Assembly: GCA_000802095.1 (NCBI GenBank)
Contig: JUEB01000020.1
Coordinates: 91,085-155,084 of the forward strand
Direction: 5' to 3'
From: Peptococcaceae bacterium BICA1-7
GTDB lineage: Bacteria > Bacillota > Desulfotomaculia > Desulfotomaculales > Desulfocucumaceae
DNA: 64,000 bases
In this document: positions 36,980 to 49,462 of the stretch, in pieces
How positions within the stretch are numbered: the stretch's first letter is position 1
Layout of the letters: every line of letters starts with the position of its first letter
Position numbers and translations under genes: made by a program
Notes under the pieces: model-generated
Told to the model about the DNA's origin: nothing
What the model saw: only the letters and a program-made list of their open reading frames with translations
The model's database searches: none

Positions 36980-37156
36980 GCTTAAGGGTACTACTTTCCG
37001 GTCGGAATACAGAATACAGGAGTCAGAATCCAGAATAATTTTGCATGTTATACTCTGAGGGCAGCTCTCCTGATAACCTATAAGAAATGCCTTAATTATT
37101 CTGAATTCTGAATTCTGGGTTTTTGTATTCCGACCGCATAGATTTTCAGTATAAGC
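36980..37156. repeat. Complete MITE-like inverted repeat (copy D)
   Basis: 177 bp. The left end reads GCTTAAGGGT..CCGGTCGGAATACAGAATACAG, in part. The right end read on the other strand is GCTTATACTGAAAATC..GCGGTCGGAATACA, then AGAATTCAGAATTCAGAATA. Arms of about 60 bp match imperfectly; the interior contains GAAATGCC. It fills the space between the ispG stop (37160) and the proS start. Confidence 0.8.
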
Positions 37157-37159
37157 ACA

Positions 37160-38227
37160 TTAATGGCTTGTCCCATCAATTATGGCCTGCACCTCTTTGA
37201 TCAGCTCATCCACCAGCTGGTCCTCCGGGACCTTCCGGATTACCTGGCCCTTTCTGAAAACAAGTCCCTCTCCCCTTCCGCCGGCAATGCCTACATCGGC
37301 GTGGCGGGCCTCTCCCGGACCGTTTACAACGCAGCCCATCACCGCTACTTTAAGAGGAGCCTTTACATCTGATAAAAGGTCCTCCACCCGGTTGGCGATG
37401 GAAATTATATCTATCCCGGTTCTTCCGCAGGTGGGACAGGATATAAGCTCCACCCCCCGCTGCCTCAGTCCCAGTGTTTTCAATATCTCATAGCCAACCC
37501 TGACCTCGTGGGAGGGGTGGGCGGTGAGGGACACCCTTATAGTGTCTCCTATACCCATGGCCAGCAGTGCTCCTATGCCCACCGCCGACTTTACCGTCCC
37601 GGACCTCACCGTGCCGGACTCGGTAACACCTACGTGCATAGGATAGTCAACCTTTTCAGACAGTGAGCGGTATGCCTCTATCATCATAGGCACCTGGGAG
37701 GCCTTCAGTGAAATTTTGATCTCCCTGTAGTTCAGCTCCTCTAAGAGCCGCACATGCCGCAGGGCGCTTTCCACCATGGCCCCGGCCGAGGGCCCTCCGT
37801 GCCTTTCCAAAAGGTCCTTTTCCAGGGAGCCGGCATTAACCCCTATCCTGATGGGAATTTTCCTGTCCCTGCAGGCCTCCACCACAGCCTTAACCTTTTC
37901 GCTGCCGCCTATGTTGCCGGGGTTTATTCTCAGCCCGTCAATACCGGACTCCAGGGCGATAAGGGCCAGCCGGTAATCAAAATGTATATCGGCAATAAGG
38001 GGAAGTGTAATACTTTTTTTAATCAGGCCAAGGGCCTCGGCCGCCTGCCGGTCGGGAACGGCCACCCGGACTATCTCACACCCTGCCGCGGCCAGCTCAT
38101 TAATCTGGGCCGAGGTGGAGGAGGCGTCCCTGGTGTCGGTATTGGTCATGGACTGCACCGAAACCGGCGCCCCGCCCCCCACCTTGACGGTACCCACCAT
38201 AATGGCCCTGGTACTGTCTCTGTGCAT
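37160..38227 (-). CDS. ispG: 4-hydroxy-3-methylbut-2-enyl diphosphate synthase
   Basis: Iron-sulfur enzyme of the MEP isoprenoid pathway. 355 residues: N-terminal TIM barrel ([34 protein letters not shown]) and C-terminal [4Fe-4S] domain with Cys in [15 protein letters not shown] and [30 protein letters not shown] precedes the ATG. Follows rseP and dxr on the same strand, so two MEP genes share a unit. Confidence 0.98.
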   Translation of the reverse strand: MHRDSTRAIMVGTVKVGGGAPVSVQSMTNTDTRDASSTSAQINELAAAGCEIVRVAVPDRQAAEALGLIKKSITLPLIADIHFDYRLALIALESGIDGLRINPGNIGGSEKVKAVVEACRDRKIPIRIGVNAGSLEKDLLERHGGPSAGAMVESALRHVRLLEELNYREIKISLKASQVPMMIEAYRSLSEKVDYPMHVGVTESGTVRSGTVKSAVGIGALLAMGIGDTIRVSLTAHPSHEVRVGYEILKTLGLRQRGVELISCPTCGRTGIDIISIANRVEDLLSDVKAPLKVAVMGCVVNGPGEARHADVGIAGGRGEGLVFRKGQVIRKVPEDQLVDELIKEVQAIIDGTSH

Positions 38228-38245
38228 GAAATCCTCCCTGGCGCG

Positions 38246-39289
38246 CTATATGCCCGCCTTAAAAACTATCCTTAGAATATCATTATAGGTTATAACCACT
38301 ATCAAAAGCAGCAGCAGGCCAAAGCCAATCATATGTATAAAGTTTTCCCTCTGCGGCTCCACAGGCCTGCCCCGTAACTTTTCAAACAGCAAAAAGAGAA
38401 TGCGGCTTCCGTCCAGAGCCGGTATGGGGAAAAGGTTGAACAGCCCCAGGCTTATGGATAGCAGCGTGGCCACGCTGACCAGGTTTAAAAGCCAGCTGGT
38501 GCTTTTAACCGCCTCGTCAATAGTGGCCACTATCTGCACCGGCCCACCCAGCTGTATGGGAGTCTGTCCCATGATCCCCTTGCCCAGAATGTTTAGTATC
38601 TGGGCCGTGGTATAAATGGTGTGCTTGGTGCCCAGGACCACGGCGGTAATAGGATTGGCCTTTTTAAGAGTGGGCTGAACGCCTATCCTGTAGTGCCCCT
38701 GATCGTTGTATGGAATTACATTTTTAATGGTTATTTCCTGTCCGGCCCGGCTCACCGTTATATCGAGAGGCTTTCCGGAGCTTTTGGCCACGGATTGGCT
38801 CAGCATATCCCAGCTTTCTATCCTGGCCCCGCCAATGCCTGTAATCACATCACCGGGACGAATGCCCGCCTCTGCCGCCGGCTTTCCCTGCAGCACATCA
38901 CGGACCCTGGTGGTGGGAGAGTCAGGCAGCCCGTAAAACATGAAAATAGCCGCTATCAAAAAGATGGCCAGCACAAAATTCATCAGTGGACCGGCTATAA
39001 TCACACCTGTTCTCTGAAGAACGGTTTTTTTGTTAAAGCCCCTTTCCTCATCAGCATCTTCCTCTTCCTCGGAGGGGTCCATGCCGGCCATGCGGACAAA
39101 GCCCCCCAGAGGGAGAAGCCGCAGGTTGTACGCTGTCTCCCCCCGGGGGAGGGATATAATTTTAGGCCCGAAGCCCAGGCTGAATTCGTGAACCTTTATG
39201 CCCACCATTTTGGCCACCGCGAAATGGCCCAGCTCGTGAAAAAAGATAAGCAGCCCGAAAACAATTATTGATGCCAAAAATGTACCCAT
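38246..39289 (-). CDS. rseP: Site-2 intramembrane zinc protease RseP/RasP
   Basis: 347-residue membrane protease that cuts anti-sigma factors and signal peptide remnants. The HELGH zinc motif is in the first helix (FFHELGHFAVAKMVG). A PDZ domain follows around 115-190 (AAEAGIRPGDVITGIGGARI), and the third ligand motif is FNLFPIPALDGSRILFL. Located between ispG and dxr as in Bacillus. Could act on the anti-sigma factor at 5500, though that one looks soluble. Confidence 0.95.
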   Translation of the reverse strand: MGTFLASIIVFGLLIFFHELGHFAVAKMVGIKVHEFSLGFGPKIISLPRGETAYNLRLLPLGGFVRMAGMDPSEEEEDADEERGFNKKTVLQRTGVIIAGPLMNFVLAIFLIAAIFMFYGLPDSPTTRVRDVLQGKPAAEAGIRPGDVITGIGGARIESWDMLSQSVAKSSGKPLDITVSRAGQEITIKNVIPYNDQGHYRIGVQPTLKKANPITAVVLGTKHTIYTTAQILNILGKGIMGQTPIQLGGPVQIVATIDEAVKSTSWLLNLVSVATLLSISLGLFNLFPIPALDGSRILFLLFEKLRGRPVEPQRENFIHMIGFGLLLLLIVVITYNDILRIVFKAGI

Positions 39290-39364
39290 AAATTATCACC
39301 CTTTATTGTTAAGGTCTAAACAGCCCGAATTAACCACCCTATTATATTCTGCCGTATTACCCTT

Positions 39365-40540
39365 CTATTTCATTCCGCCGGGACCGATGTTATTTAGTGT
39401 CGCCACCAGGGCCGATTCCCTGGCCCAGCGGTCTGCCTCCAGTATTTCCCCGAGGCCGGGCCGGTCTTTTATGTCATGGCGGCCCACCACTTCCTCAACC
39501 ACCCGGTAAATAGCTGTAAACTTTATTCTCCCGTCCAGAAACAATTCCACGGCCACCTCATTGGCAGCGTTCATAACCGCCGGAAGGGTTCCGCCCCGCC
39601 TGCCCACCCGGTACGCCAGGTCAAGAAGAGGAAACCGGCCAGTGTCCGGGGGCTCGAAGGTAAGCGCGCTTATTTTGGCCGGATCCAGCCTGGGAACATT
39701 CCCGGGCAGCCTGTCCGGATAGGTGAGCGCATACTGTATGGGAAGCTTCATGTCCGGCAGCCCCAGTTGGGCCATCACTGACCCGTCCCTGAACTCCACC
39801 ATGGAGTGTATTATGCTCTGGGGGTGGACAACCACTCTTATTTTATCGTAATCAAGTCCAAACAGCCACCTGGCTTCAATAACTTCCAGGCCCTTGTTCA
39901 TGAGGGTGGCTGAGTCAACAGTTATTTTCTTTCCCATGCTCCAGTTGGGGTGGGCCAGGGCCATTGACACTGTAACCCTTTCCAGGTCCCGCTCTTCCCG
40001 GAAAGGACCTCCTGACGCGGTTAGAATTATACTTTCCACCTCACCGGGCCGGGAGCCCCTCAGGCACTGCCATATAGCCGAGTGCTCGCTGTCCACCGGA
40101 AGAATGCTAACACCTTTTTCAGCTGCCAGGCCGGTCACCAGAGAGCCTGCGGCAACCAGGGTCTCCTTGTTGGCCAGGGCAATATCCTTACCGGCCCTGA
40201 TGGCCTCCACCGTCGGCAACAGCCCGGCTGTGCCGGTCACCGCAGTGATCACCACTGAGGCATCAGAGTGGGAGGCCACAGCCAGCAGCCCCTCAGACCC
40301 CCAGAGTATTTCGGGGCCCTTTCCGGCAAACTCCCTGGACAGCTCCAGCGCGTCATCCTCTTTTCCCACCGAGACCAGCAGAGGCCGGTAACTTTTTATC
40401 TGCTCCCGCAAAAGCTTTGTGTTCTTCCCGGCTGCCAGCCCCACGATGCGAAAATCAGATCGCCCATCCAGCACCTCCAGCGCCTGGCGGCCTATGGAGC
40501 CAGTGCTGCCCAGTATGGATACTCCTTTAATAATACACAC
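39365..40540 (-). CDS. dxr: 1-deoxy-D-xylulose 5-phosphate reductoisomerase
   Basis: First committed enzyme of the MEP pathway, NADPH-dependent. 391 residues: [52 protein letters not shown] and [20 protein letters not shown] all present. The frame opens with GTG at 40540 that lies against the GGGGG site. An ATT four codons in has an 8-base spacing and would start the protein close to the usual point, so the true start is uncertain. Confidence 0.97.
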   Translation of the reverse strand: MCIIKGVSILGSTGSIGRQALEVLDGRSDFRIVGLAAGKNTKLLREQIKSYRPLLVSVGKEDDALELSREFAGKGPEILWGSEGLLAVASHSDASVVITAVTGTAGLLPTVEAIRAGKDIALANKETLVAAGSLVTGLAAEKGVSILPVDSEHSAIWQCLRGSRPGEVESIILTASGGPFREERDLERVTVSMALAHPNWSMGKKITVDSATLMNKGLEVIEARWLFGLDYDKIRVVVHPQSIIHSMVEFRDGSVMAQLGLPDMKLPIQYALTYPDRLPGNVPRLDPAKISALTFEPPDTGRFPLLDLAYRVGRRGGTLPAVMNAANEVAVELFLDGRIKFTAIYRVVEEVVGRHDIKDRPGLGEILEADRWARESALVATLNNIGPGGMK

Positions 40541-40561
40541 CCCCGGAATTAGTTAAATAAA

Positions 40562-41629
40562 TTAAACTCTTTTTACCGCCTTGTAAACGGACTGGAAAGT
40601 GATCAGCAGTATGGGGCCCAGAAAAAGTCCGGCCACCCCTATTAATTTTAGGCCAAGATACATGACAGCCAGCACCGCCAGGGGATGCAGCCCCAGGTTA
40701 GAGGCCACCACCCTGGCCTCAAGGGTTTGCCTGACCAGCCATATCAGAAGATAAAGCACCACCAGCTTTATACCAAAAGCCACATTGCCGCTTATAAAGC
40801 TCCATATGGCCCAGGGCAGAATAATGGCGGCAGGCCCCATCACCGGCAGAACATCGAAAAATCCTATCAGGAGCCCCATGGTCAGTGCATATTGGGCTCC
40901 AATTATATAGAGCCCCACGATAGCCTGTACGGTGGAAAGAGACACCAGAAAGGCCTGGGCCCTGATATAGCTAAGGAAAGCCCGGGACACCTCCCTCATC
41001 ACCTGGAGGCTCCTTTCACTCCAGGGGGAAGGTATAAGGTTCAACCACAGTTTTACTATAAGCTCCCGGTCCTTGCTGAAAAAATAAACGGCAATGAGCG
41101 CCACTATTATGCCCAGCACCGCACCTGGCAGGGCCGCGGCCAGTCCTATAAGAAACTGGGCCAGGGAGCCGGCCATGTCTGAAAGGTTGCCGGTCATATT
41201 TCCCAGGCCCTCTCTTAATTTTAAAGTAACATCAGGTGGCAGGCTAAAATACAAAAGCTTACTTTGCTCAAAGGTGTAGGTGGTAAACTCCTGAACAGGC
41301 TTCACATACCGGGGAAGGTGCAGGGATAGCTCACTGAGCTCCCTGACCAGCCTGGCAATGGCCAGGGTAACCAAAAGGCCAAAGCTCCCGAAGAAGACCA
41401 GCATTGACAGGCCCACTGCCGCAGACCGGCTCATACGGGTCCTGGCGGTAAGAAGGCTAATGGCCGGCTCCATCAATAGGGCCACCAGAGCGGCTATAAT
41501 AAATGGCACCAGCAGTGACAAAGCCCTGCTTAGAATAACAAACAGCTCCGGCACAAAGTAAAGCGCGGAGAAATACATAAGGGCCAGGGCCGCCCCTGCC
41601 AGAATAACTCCCTGGATATACTTTGACAT
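40562..41629 (-). CDS. YtvI/AI-2E family permease-like membrane protein
   Basis: 355 residues with about 7-8 membrane helices in the PerM/AI-2E-transporter fold: an N-terminal helix pair, the long amphipathic middle (LHLPRYVKPVQEFTTYTF), and the conserved C-terminal block IGFFDVLPVMGPAAIILPWA. Most like the sporulation-linked YtvI group. Substrate unknown. It sits inside the cdsA-dxr lipid operon, a place shared by several Peptococcaceae as far as I recall, between cdsA and dxr. Confidence 0.82.
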   Translation of the reverse strand: MSKYIQGVILAGAALALMYFSALYFVPELFVILSRALSLLVPFIIAALVALLMEPAISLLTARTRMSRSAAVGLSMLVFFGSFGLLVTLAIARLVRELSELSLHLPRYVKPVQEFTTYTFEQSKLLYFSLPPDVTLKLREGLGNMTGNLSDMAGSLAQFLIGLAAALPGAVLGIIVALIAVYFFSKDRELIVKLWLNLIPSPWSERSLQVMREVSRAFLSYIRAQAFLVSLSTVQAIVGLYIIGAQYALTMGLLIGFFDVLPVMGPAAIILPWAIWSFISGNVAFGIKLVVLYLLIWLVRQTLEARVVASNLGLHPLAVLAVMYLGLKLIGVAGLFLGPILLITFQSVYKAVKRV

Positions 41630-41646
41630 ATCACCGACTCCTCATC

Positions 41647-42429
41647 CTATGAACAAAAGAATAAAAGATAATAGACCGCGGGAGCTGCGAAAATCAGGCT
41701 GTCAAACCTGTCCAGCACCCCTCCATGGCCAGGTATAATTTTTCCGCTATCCTTTATTCCCCCCTGCCTCTTCAGACTTGACTCAAACAGGTCGCCTATG
41801 ATACCGAAAACACCGGCCACCGTGCCTACTGCCAGAACCTGTCCTGAAGGCAGCGAGGGAAAAATAAAATATACCAAAAAGGCCCCCAGGATGCCTCCGG
41901 CCAGCCCGCCCACGGCACCCTCAACGGTTTTGCCTGGGCTTATATCCGGAGCCAGCTTTTTTTTGCCAAATTTTTTCCCGGTAAAATAGGCAAGGGTATC
42001 TCCTGCCCAAATGGCCGCCAGGAGGGTCAGTATCCACAGCTGGCCGCCTTCCATAGTCCTGATCAGGTAAAAATAAATAAAAAGACTTACATATAGTGTT
42101 CCGGTCAGCCTTACAGCCACATCCACCGGTGTTACCCCGGGGTAGGCCAGCAACCCGCTAATAAGTATTATCATAACCACCGGGACTACCGCCAGCCCAT
42201 AGGCCCCGGCGCCTCCCCACTGGGCCCCGGCAGATAAAACCAGAATGCCTGCCGCCATTATAAAAAAGGATGTTTTATTGGCCACTCCCACAGTTAATTT
42301 ATTAAACTCGTAAAGAGAAAAAAGCATAATCAGCACTGTTACTCCAAAAAGCAGCCAGCCCCCCCGCCAGACGGCCACCAGCAAAACCGGGACCCCCACG
42401 GCAGCGCTTAAAATCCTCTGATACAGCAA
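41647..42429 (-). CDS. cdsA: Phosphatidate cytidylyltransferase
   Basis: Makes CDP-diacylglycerol, the precursor used by PgsA. 260 residues, about 7 membrane helices. The family signature is near the C-terminus: SLKRQGGIKDSGKIIPGHGG followed by VLDRFDSL. The start is TTG at 42429 with a weak GGTGAT site. Follows uppS. Confidence 0.95.
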   Translation of the reverse strand: MLYQRILSAAVGVPVLLVAVWRGGWLLFGVTVLIMLFSLYEFNKLTVGVANKTSFFIMAAGILVLSAGAQWGGAGAYGLAVVPVVMIILISGLLAYPGVTPVDVAVRLTGTLYVSLFIYFYLIRTMEGGQLWILTLLAAIWAGDTLAYFTGKKFGKKKLAPDISPGKTVEGAVGGLAGGILGAFLVYFIFPSLPSGQVLAVGTVAGVFGIIGDLFESSLKRQGGIKDSGKIIPGHGGVLDRFDSLIFAAPAVYYLLFFCS

Positions 42430-42441
42430 ATAATCACCAGC

Positions 42442-43233
42442 CTACTCATTTAGTCCCCCGAACCGGCGGTTTCTCCTCTGGAAATCAACCACTGCCCTAA
42501 TCAGGTGAACTTTTTTAAAATCAGGCCACATTACATCGGTAAGCCAGAATTCAGTATACGCCAGCTGCCACAATAGGAAATTACTGACCCGCAAATCTCC
42601 GGCCGGCCGTATAAGTATGTCGGGATCAGGCTGTCCCGCCGTATATAGGTGGTCTGAAATAACACCCTGGTTGATATCACCGGGAGATAGTTCCCCCGCG
42701 GCCACCTTGGCGCCTATCCTCCTGACAGCGTCTTCCAGCTCGGCCCTCCCCCCGTAATTGAGGGCAATATTAAAATTGAGCCCGGTGCATTTTTCCGACA
42801 TTTCATGAGCCCTGACCACAGCCTCCTGGGCCCTGGGGGGAAGCTCATCCAGCTTGCCTATAGCCCTTACCCGGACATTGTTTTTGACCAGATCGTCAAT
42901 TTCCTTATAGAGATATTCAACCAGCAGGTCCATCAGACTGTCTACTTCCTCCCGGGGGCGCTTCCAGTTTTCGGTGGAGAAAGCGTATACAGTAAGAACT
43001 TCCAACCCTATTTCTGAGCTTGCCTTGACCACCTCGCGGAGGGACTCCACCCCGGCCCGGTGCCCTAAAGAGCGGGGCATGCCCCTGCGGCGCGCCCACC
43101 TGCCATTTCCGTCCATTATTATAGCTACATGGCGCGGCATGCGGGAGGAGTCCAGGGCATCTTTAAGCAAATTCTCCTGGTCTATATCCTTGTCCGAAGT
43201 CCTGCGCACCAGGTTAACTATATTTTTAAACAC
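42442..43233 (-). CDS. uppS: Undecaprenyl diphosphate synthase (cis-prenyltransferase)
   Basis: Builds the lipid carrier for cell wall synthesis. 263 residues with HVAIIMDGNGRWARRRG, LTVYAFSTENWKRP, LNYGGRAELEDA and RPAGDLRVSNFLLWQLAYTE. The frame can open at ATG 43266, but that has no binding site; the GTG at 43233 has GGGGGGTGA at 5 bases. An N-terminal extension of about 30 residues before the conserved core (NIVNLVRRTSDKDIDQENLL) is longer than usual. Confidence 0.95.
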   Translation of the reverse strand: MFKNIVNLVRRTSDKDIDQENLLKDALDSSRMPRHVAIIMDGNGRWARRRGMPRSLGHRAGVESLREVVKASSEIGLEVLTVYAFSTENWKRPREEVDSLMDLLVEYLYKEIDDLVKNNVRVRAIGKLDELPPRAQEAVVRAHEMSEKCTGLNFNIALNYGGRAELEDAVRRIGAKVAAGELSPGDINQGVISDHLYTAGQPDPDILIRPAGDLRVSNFLLWQLAYTEFWLTDVMWPDFKKVHLIRAVVDFQRRNRRFGGLNE

Positions 43234-43322
43234 CGGGTCACCCCCCACAAATTGATTCATAAACATTATATTATCAAAAAGCTTGCCGGGAGTACATCAA
43301 TTTGCTTATACTGAATAAAGAC

Positions 43323-43347
43323 AACCCCCTCAGGGTAAGAGGGGGTT
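43323..43347 (-). terminator. Terminator after the ferredoxin gene
   Basis: Stem AACCCCCTC / AGAGGGGGTT directly past the ferredoxin stop codon. The U-run is stronger on the plus strand, but the hairpin can stop minus-strand transcription too. Confidence 0.55.
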
Positions 43348-43354
43348 TTTTCTT

Positions 43355-43522
43355 TTATTCTTCAACAATTGCTCCGGTGGGACAGGAATCAATACATATA
43401 CCGCAGTTTTCACATTTATCCGGGTCTATGTTGTAGCTTTCCCCCTCGATTATAGCCTCATTGGGGCATGATTCCATACAGGTCCCACACGCCAGGCACT
43501 CCTCGGTTATACGGTAACCCAT
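43355..43522 (-). CDS. 2[4Fe-4S] ferredoxin
   Basis: A 55-residue frame too short for most automatic lists. It has two complete C-x2-C-x2-C-x3-C-P cluster motifs: CLACGTCMESCPNEAI and CENCGICIDSCPTGAI, in the symmetric clostridial ferredoxin pattern. Start MGYRITEE with AAGGAGGTG upstream. A low-potential electron carrier of an anaerobe. It stands between uppS and the small gene after frr and is followed by its own terminator. Confidence 0.95.
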   Translation of the reverse strand: MGYRITEECLACGTCMESCPNEAIIEGESYNIDPDKCENCGICIDSCPTGAIVEE

Positions 43523-43652
43523 CCCTACACCTCCTTTCCGGAAAAGGATCTTCTCCCCAAACGGGCACTGTCCTGCCTCGAATCCCGCACGTCTTTATTA
43601 TACGCGCCCGGAAACCACGGCAGAACAGTATCACTTTTCCAGTCCGCCGGCC

Positions 43653-43882
43653 TTAAGAAAAAGGTTTTCTATCTCCTGAAAGGCGGGTCAATTCACAGGC
43701 AACTGTTATAACACCGGTATTTTCCCGAAGATAAAAGCGGACTACCCTTTCCACCGCGCAGCGGTCGGAGATCCCTCCGGGCACTCCGGTATGGACCACC
43801 TCAACGCGAAGGCCCGCTCTCTCCAGAGCGGCCACCGCCTCTTCCCTGGTAACGGCAAGGAGATCTGCCACCAGACGCTCCA

Positions 43883-43883
<1 letters not shown>
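43653..43883 (-). CDS. Small hypothetical protein after frr
   Basis: 76 residues. The frr stop overlaps its start as TGATG, so it is translated with frr. The N-terminal pattern VTREEAVAALERAGLRVEVV is like a PASTA-type helix-strand unit, but the rest (DRCAVERVVRFYLRENTGVI) is not, so I leave it unnamed. No membrane helix. The in-frame TTG at 43886 is an alternative start. Confidence 0.7.
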
Positions 43884-45885
<2,002 letters not shown>

Positions 45886-46074
45886 ATCCATTCCTCCTCC
45901 GATATAAAAAATCACTAATTGTCCTTATAAATTGCCAGTGCTATGTATTATCTCCCAAATCAGCCCCCGGCAAACGACTTTAAATAATTGCGAAAGTTAC
46001 GGGGGTACATTAAAAAGCAGGGGCAACCCGTATGCCACTAGCAAACGGGGGCCCCCACCAGGCAAAAAAAGCTA

Positions 46075-46779
46075 TTACTCTTCAGCAGCTAACTGCTCTC
46101 CCTGCTTTCCTTCCAGGACCGCTTCAGCCATCTTGCCGGTCAAAAGCCTGACTGCCCTGATGGCATCGTCATTACCCGGTATGATATAGTCAATCTCGTC
46201 AGGGTCGCAGTTGGTATCCACGATTGCCACGATGGGAATACCCAATTTGCGTGCTTCCGCCACAGCAATCCTTTCCTTACGGGGGTCAATTATAAAAACT
46301 GCTCCGGGCAAACGGCGCATATCTTTAATGCCGCCCAGGAATTTGGTCAGACGTTCCTTTTCATGCATAAGCTCGGCCACTTCTTTTTTGGGAAGAAGAT
46401 TCATCCTGCCGTCGGCTTCCATCTTCTCAAGCTCGTGAAGCCTGTCAATGCGGCGGCGAATGGTCTGGAAGTTGGTGAGCATTCCGCCGAGCCAGCGCTG
46501 GTTCACAAAAAACATTCCGCACTTTTCGGCCTCTTCTCTAACCGCTTCCTGAGCCTGCTTCTTGGTTCCCACAAATAATATGGTCTCGCCCGCAGCAGAC
46601 AAAGACTTTACGAAATCATAGGCCTCGTCCACCTTACGCACTGTTTTCTGCAGATCAATAATGTAGATGCCGTTACGGGCTATATAAATGTAAGGTTCCA
46701 TTTTGGGATTCCATCTTCTCGTCTGGTGCCCAAAGTGAACCCCTGCCTCCAGGAGTTGCTTCATAGAAATTACAGCCAT
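46075..46779 (-). CDS. rpsB: 30S ribosomal protein S2
   Basis: 234 residues beginning [20 protein letters not shown], with [20 protein letters not shown] and [16 protein letters not shown]. The frame is open for 30 more codons, but AAGGAGGTG precedes the ATG at 46779. First gene of the rpsB-tsf-pyrH-frr unit. Confidence 0.98.
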   Translation of the reverse strand: MAVISMKQLLEAGVHFGHQTRRWNPKMEPYIYIARNGIYIIDLQKTVRKVDEAYDFVKSLSAAGETILFVGTKKQAQEAVREEAEKCGMFFVNQRWLGGMLTNFQTIRRRIDRLHELEKMEADGRMNLLPKKEVAELMHEKERLTKFLGGIKDMRRLPGAVFIIDPRKERIAVAEARKLGIPIVAIVDTNCDPDEIDYIIPGNDDAIRAVRLLTGKMAEAVLEGKQGEQLAAEE

Positions 46780-46893
46780 ATGTACACCTCCTTCCCAACT
46801 GGTTTTAGCCTCCGCCGCCTTCATTTCCGGCCAAAGCCCCACAGGGCACCCTTGCCCGGAATCCAGCAACGTGTGTATTTAACGCCAAGATGT

Positions 46894-46923
46894 ATTCTAA
46901 CACAAAAAACCATTCCAATGCAA
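46894..46923 (-). promoter_or_regulatory. rpsB promoter
   Basis: TTGCAT (46923-46918) and TAGAAT (46899-46894), 18-base spacer. The leader of about 100 bases that follows can fold with TTCCGG / CCGGAA closing a loop containing GGGTGCCC, a possible S2 autoregulatory site. Confidence 0.55.
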
Positions 46924-46992
46924 GGCCCATTTGCGCCTGCCATGAAGCATTTTTCACGGGTCCCCCAATCCCTAATCCCTGACAGTCATAAA

Positions 46993-47020
46993 CACAGCCA
47001 CGGCTTTCGCCGTGGCTGTG
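46993..47020 (-). terminator. Terminator after codY
   Basis: Perfect 12-bp stem CACAGCCACGGC / GCCGTGGCTGTG with a TTTC/GAAA loop, followed on the minus strand by TTTATG. It lies 18 bases past the codY stop codon. Confidence 0.75.
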
Positions 47021-47038
47021 TGGTTCCTGTAAGCTAAT

Positions 47039-47824
47039 TCAGTGCTGCTTCATTCTTTCCAGCTCTTCCAGAAGCCTGTCGTTCAGCACCCTTATATAGG
47101 TGCCCTTCATTCCCAGTGACTTGGACTCGATAACACCGGCGCTTTCGAATTTCCTCAGGGCGTTTACAATAACACTCCTGGTAATACCCACCCGGTCCGC
47201 TATCTTACTGGCCACCAGGAGGCCCTCGTCTCCCTCCAGCTGCTTGAATATATGATGCACCGCATCCAGTTCCGAGTAGGAAAGGGTCCCCAGGGCTATC
47301 TGAACAGCCGCCCTCTTACGGGCCTCTTCCTCCATGCGACCGGCCCTGGCCCTTAATATTTCCATACCCACTACAGTAGCGCCGTATTCAGCCAGTATCA
47401 GGTCCTCATCGGTAAAGGTCTGGTCAAATTTGGCCAGCACCAGCGTGCCCAGCCTGGACCCTGCCCCCACAATGGGAACCACTGTGGTTATTTTATTGCT
47501 GAACTTACATTTCTTATCGTGACTGAAGACACAAATATTAACAGTCTGACAGAAGTTTGCGTTGGTTTCATTCATGCGTAGAAGTTGATCGGTGTAGTCC
47601 TCCGGAAAACCTTCCGGAGACTCCACAATATCCCTCATTATCTCACAGGTGAAACCCTTAAGATAGGTATGGCCCAGGGTTTTTCCCCGCCTGTCGATAA
47701 TATATACGCTACAACCTATATTATCGCTAAGTATGGCTGCTATTTCCTTATAGTCCACCGGGTAGCCCGCAGACTTCTGGAGCAACTTGTTAATAGATCG
47801 GGTCTTTTCCAACAAGTCCCTCAA
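47039..47824 (-). CDS. codY: GTP-sensing transcriptional regulator CodY
   Basis: 261-residue pleiotropic repressor of nutrient-limitation genes in Firmicutes. N-terminal GAF domain for branched-chain amino acids ([37 protein letters not shown]), C-terminal winged helix ([20 protein letters not shown]). The start is TTG at 47824 with GGAGGGAG rather far upstream (13 bases). It follows hslU by about 20 bases, so it is co-transcribed with the HslUV protease genes. Confidence 0.96.
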   Translation of the reverse strand: MRDLLEKTRSINKLLQKSAGYPVDYKEIAAILSDNIGCSVYIIDRRGKTLGHTYLKGFTCEIMRDIVESPEGFPEDYTDQLLRMNETNANFCQTVNICVFSHDKKCKFSNKITTVVPIVGAGSRLGTLVLAKFDQTFTDEDLILAEYGATVVGMEILRARAGRMEEEARKRAAVQIALGTLSYSELDAVHHIFKQLEGDEGLLVASKIADRVGITRSVIVNALRKFESAGVIESKSLGMKGTYIRVLNDRLLEELERMKQH

Positions 47825-47844
47825 TTTATACTACAGCTCCCTCC

Positions 47845-49245
47845 TCATAATATATATCGACTCAAATCCTCGTTCTTAGCAACATCGTTAAGTTTCTCCA
47901 TAACATAGGCCTGGTCGATGTTAAACTCTGTGTTTTTCATTAAGGGCGCATCGAAGGATAAATCCTCCAGTAATTTTTCCATAATTGTATGAAGCCTTCT
48001 GGCGCCTATATTCTCCGTTTGCCCATTAACAGTATAAGCGATTTTAGCAATTTCGACAAGTGAATTTTGCGAAAATTCCACATTCAGCCCTTCTGTAGCA
48101 AGCAATGCGGTGTATTGTTTGATTAGAGAATTTTGAGGCTCTGTCAAAATTTGTAGAAAATCCCCCTCACTGAGGCTGTCCAATTCCACTCTTATCGGGA
48201 AGCGCCCCTGCAGCTCCGGTATGAGGTCGGAGGGTTTAGACATGTGAAAGGCGCCGGCGGCTATAAACAGTATGTGGTCGGTCTTCACCGGCCCGTACTT
48301 GGTTACCACCGTTGAGCCCTCCACTATGGGCAGTATATCCCTCTGAACCCCGCCCCTGGAAACATCAGGTCCTGCTGCGCCATCTCTTACGGCTATCTTG
48401 TCTATCTCATCCAGGAAAATGATTCCGCTTTCCTCGGCCCTTTTCACGGCCTCGGAGGTAACCTCATCCATGTCTATAAGCTTCTGGGCCTCCTGCTGAA
48501 CCAGTATTTTACGGGCGTCTGCGATGGTAACCCTTCTTTTTTTCTTTTTCTTGGGGAAAAGACCGCCCAGCATATCCTGAATGTTTATGCCCATTTCCTC
48601 TACACCGGCCCCGGTAAAAACCTCCAGCATGGGGGTGGCGCTTTCCTCCACCTCAATTTCCACATGCTCGTTTTCCAGCTCGCCCCGGGCCAGCTTTTCA
48701 CGGAGGCTCTCTCTCTCAAACTCAATGCGCCGGGCAAGCTGGTCACCCTCCCGGGAGACCTGTGTATCCGGCTGCTTGGTCCCACCGAAAATGAGTTCCA
48801 GAGGATTCTTTATAGATGAGTCATGCCTGGGAAGTGGCGCCAGGAGCTCAATAATCCTTTCATCGGCCATTTTTTTGGCCTTTTCCTCAACCCTGGCCAT
48901 TCTTTCAGACCTAACCATCCTGATGGAGGTTTCCACCAGGTCTCTTACCATGCTCTCAACATCCCGTCCCACGTAGCCCACTTCAGTAAACTTGGTGGCC
49001 TCCACCTTTACAAAGGGAGCCTTCACCAGCCTGGCCAGCCGCCTGGCTATCTCAGTCTTTCCAACCCCGGTGGGCCCGATCATTAAAATATTCTTGGGCA
49101 CCACCTCATCCTTGAGATCCTGGGGAAGCAGGGATCTCCTGTAGCGATTCCTTAAAGCTATGGCCACAGCTTTTTTTGCCTTGCCCTGACCCACTATGTA
49201 TTTATCAAGCTCTTCCACTATCGCCCGGGGTGTAAGAGATTCCAT
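47845..49245 (-). CDS. hslU: HslU ATPase subunit of the HslUV protease
   Basis: 466-residue AAA+ unfoldase (ClpY): [20 protein letters not shown], Walker [15 protein letters not shown], Walker [13 protein letters not shown], and the C-terminal end [13 protein letters not shown] that docks into HslV. The intermediate I-domain covers about 110-230. GGAGGAAA precedes the ATG. It is separated from hslV by an inserted repeat element. Confidence 0.97.
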   Translation of the reverse strand: MESLTPRAIVEELDKYIVGQGKAKKAVAIALRNRYRRSLLPQDLKDEVVPKNILMIGPTGVGKTEIARRLARLVKAPFVKVEATKFTEVGYVGRDVESMVRDLVETSIRMVRSERMARVEEKAKKMADERIIELLAPLPRHDSSIKNPLELIFGGTKQPDTQVSREGDQLARRIEFERESLREKLARGELENEHVEIEVEESATPMLEVFTGAGVEEMGINIQDMLGGLFPKKKKKRRVTIADARKILVQQEAQKLIDMDEVTSEAVKRAEESGIIFLDEIDKIAVRDGAAGPDVSRGGVQRDILPIVEGSTVVTKYGPVKTDHILFIAAGAFHMSKPSDLIPELQGRFPIRVELDSLSEGDFLQILTEPQNSLIKQYTALLATEGLNVEFSQNSLVEIAKIAYTVNGQTENIGARRLHTIMEKLLEDLSFDAPLMKNTEFNIDQAYVMEKLNDVAKNEDLSRYIL

Positions 49246-49264
49246 TTTCTTTCCTCCTAAAATA

Positions 49265-49458
49265 GCTTATGGGTAATACCTCCGGTCGGAATACAGAAGT
49301 CAGGAGTCAGAATACAGAATACTTTTGCATGCTGTACTCTATAGGACTGACCGGATGAACCCGTACCTTTTAACATGAAACCTGTATGGAATGCCGATAC
49401 ATTCTGACTTCTGAATTCTGGGTTTTTGTATTCCGACCGGGGATTCTTCAGTATAAGC
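49265..49458. repeat. Complete MITE-like inverted repeat (copy E) between hslU and hslV
   Basis: 194 bp. Left arm GCTTATGGGTAATACCTCC then GGTCGGAATACAGAAGTCAG. Right arm on the other strand GCTTATACTGAAGAATCC then CGGTCGGAATACAAAAACCC and AGAATTCAGAAGTCAGAATG. The interior includes GGAATGCC. Almost the whole hslU-hslV gap is this element. Confidence 0.85.
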
Positions 49459-49462
49459 CTTT

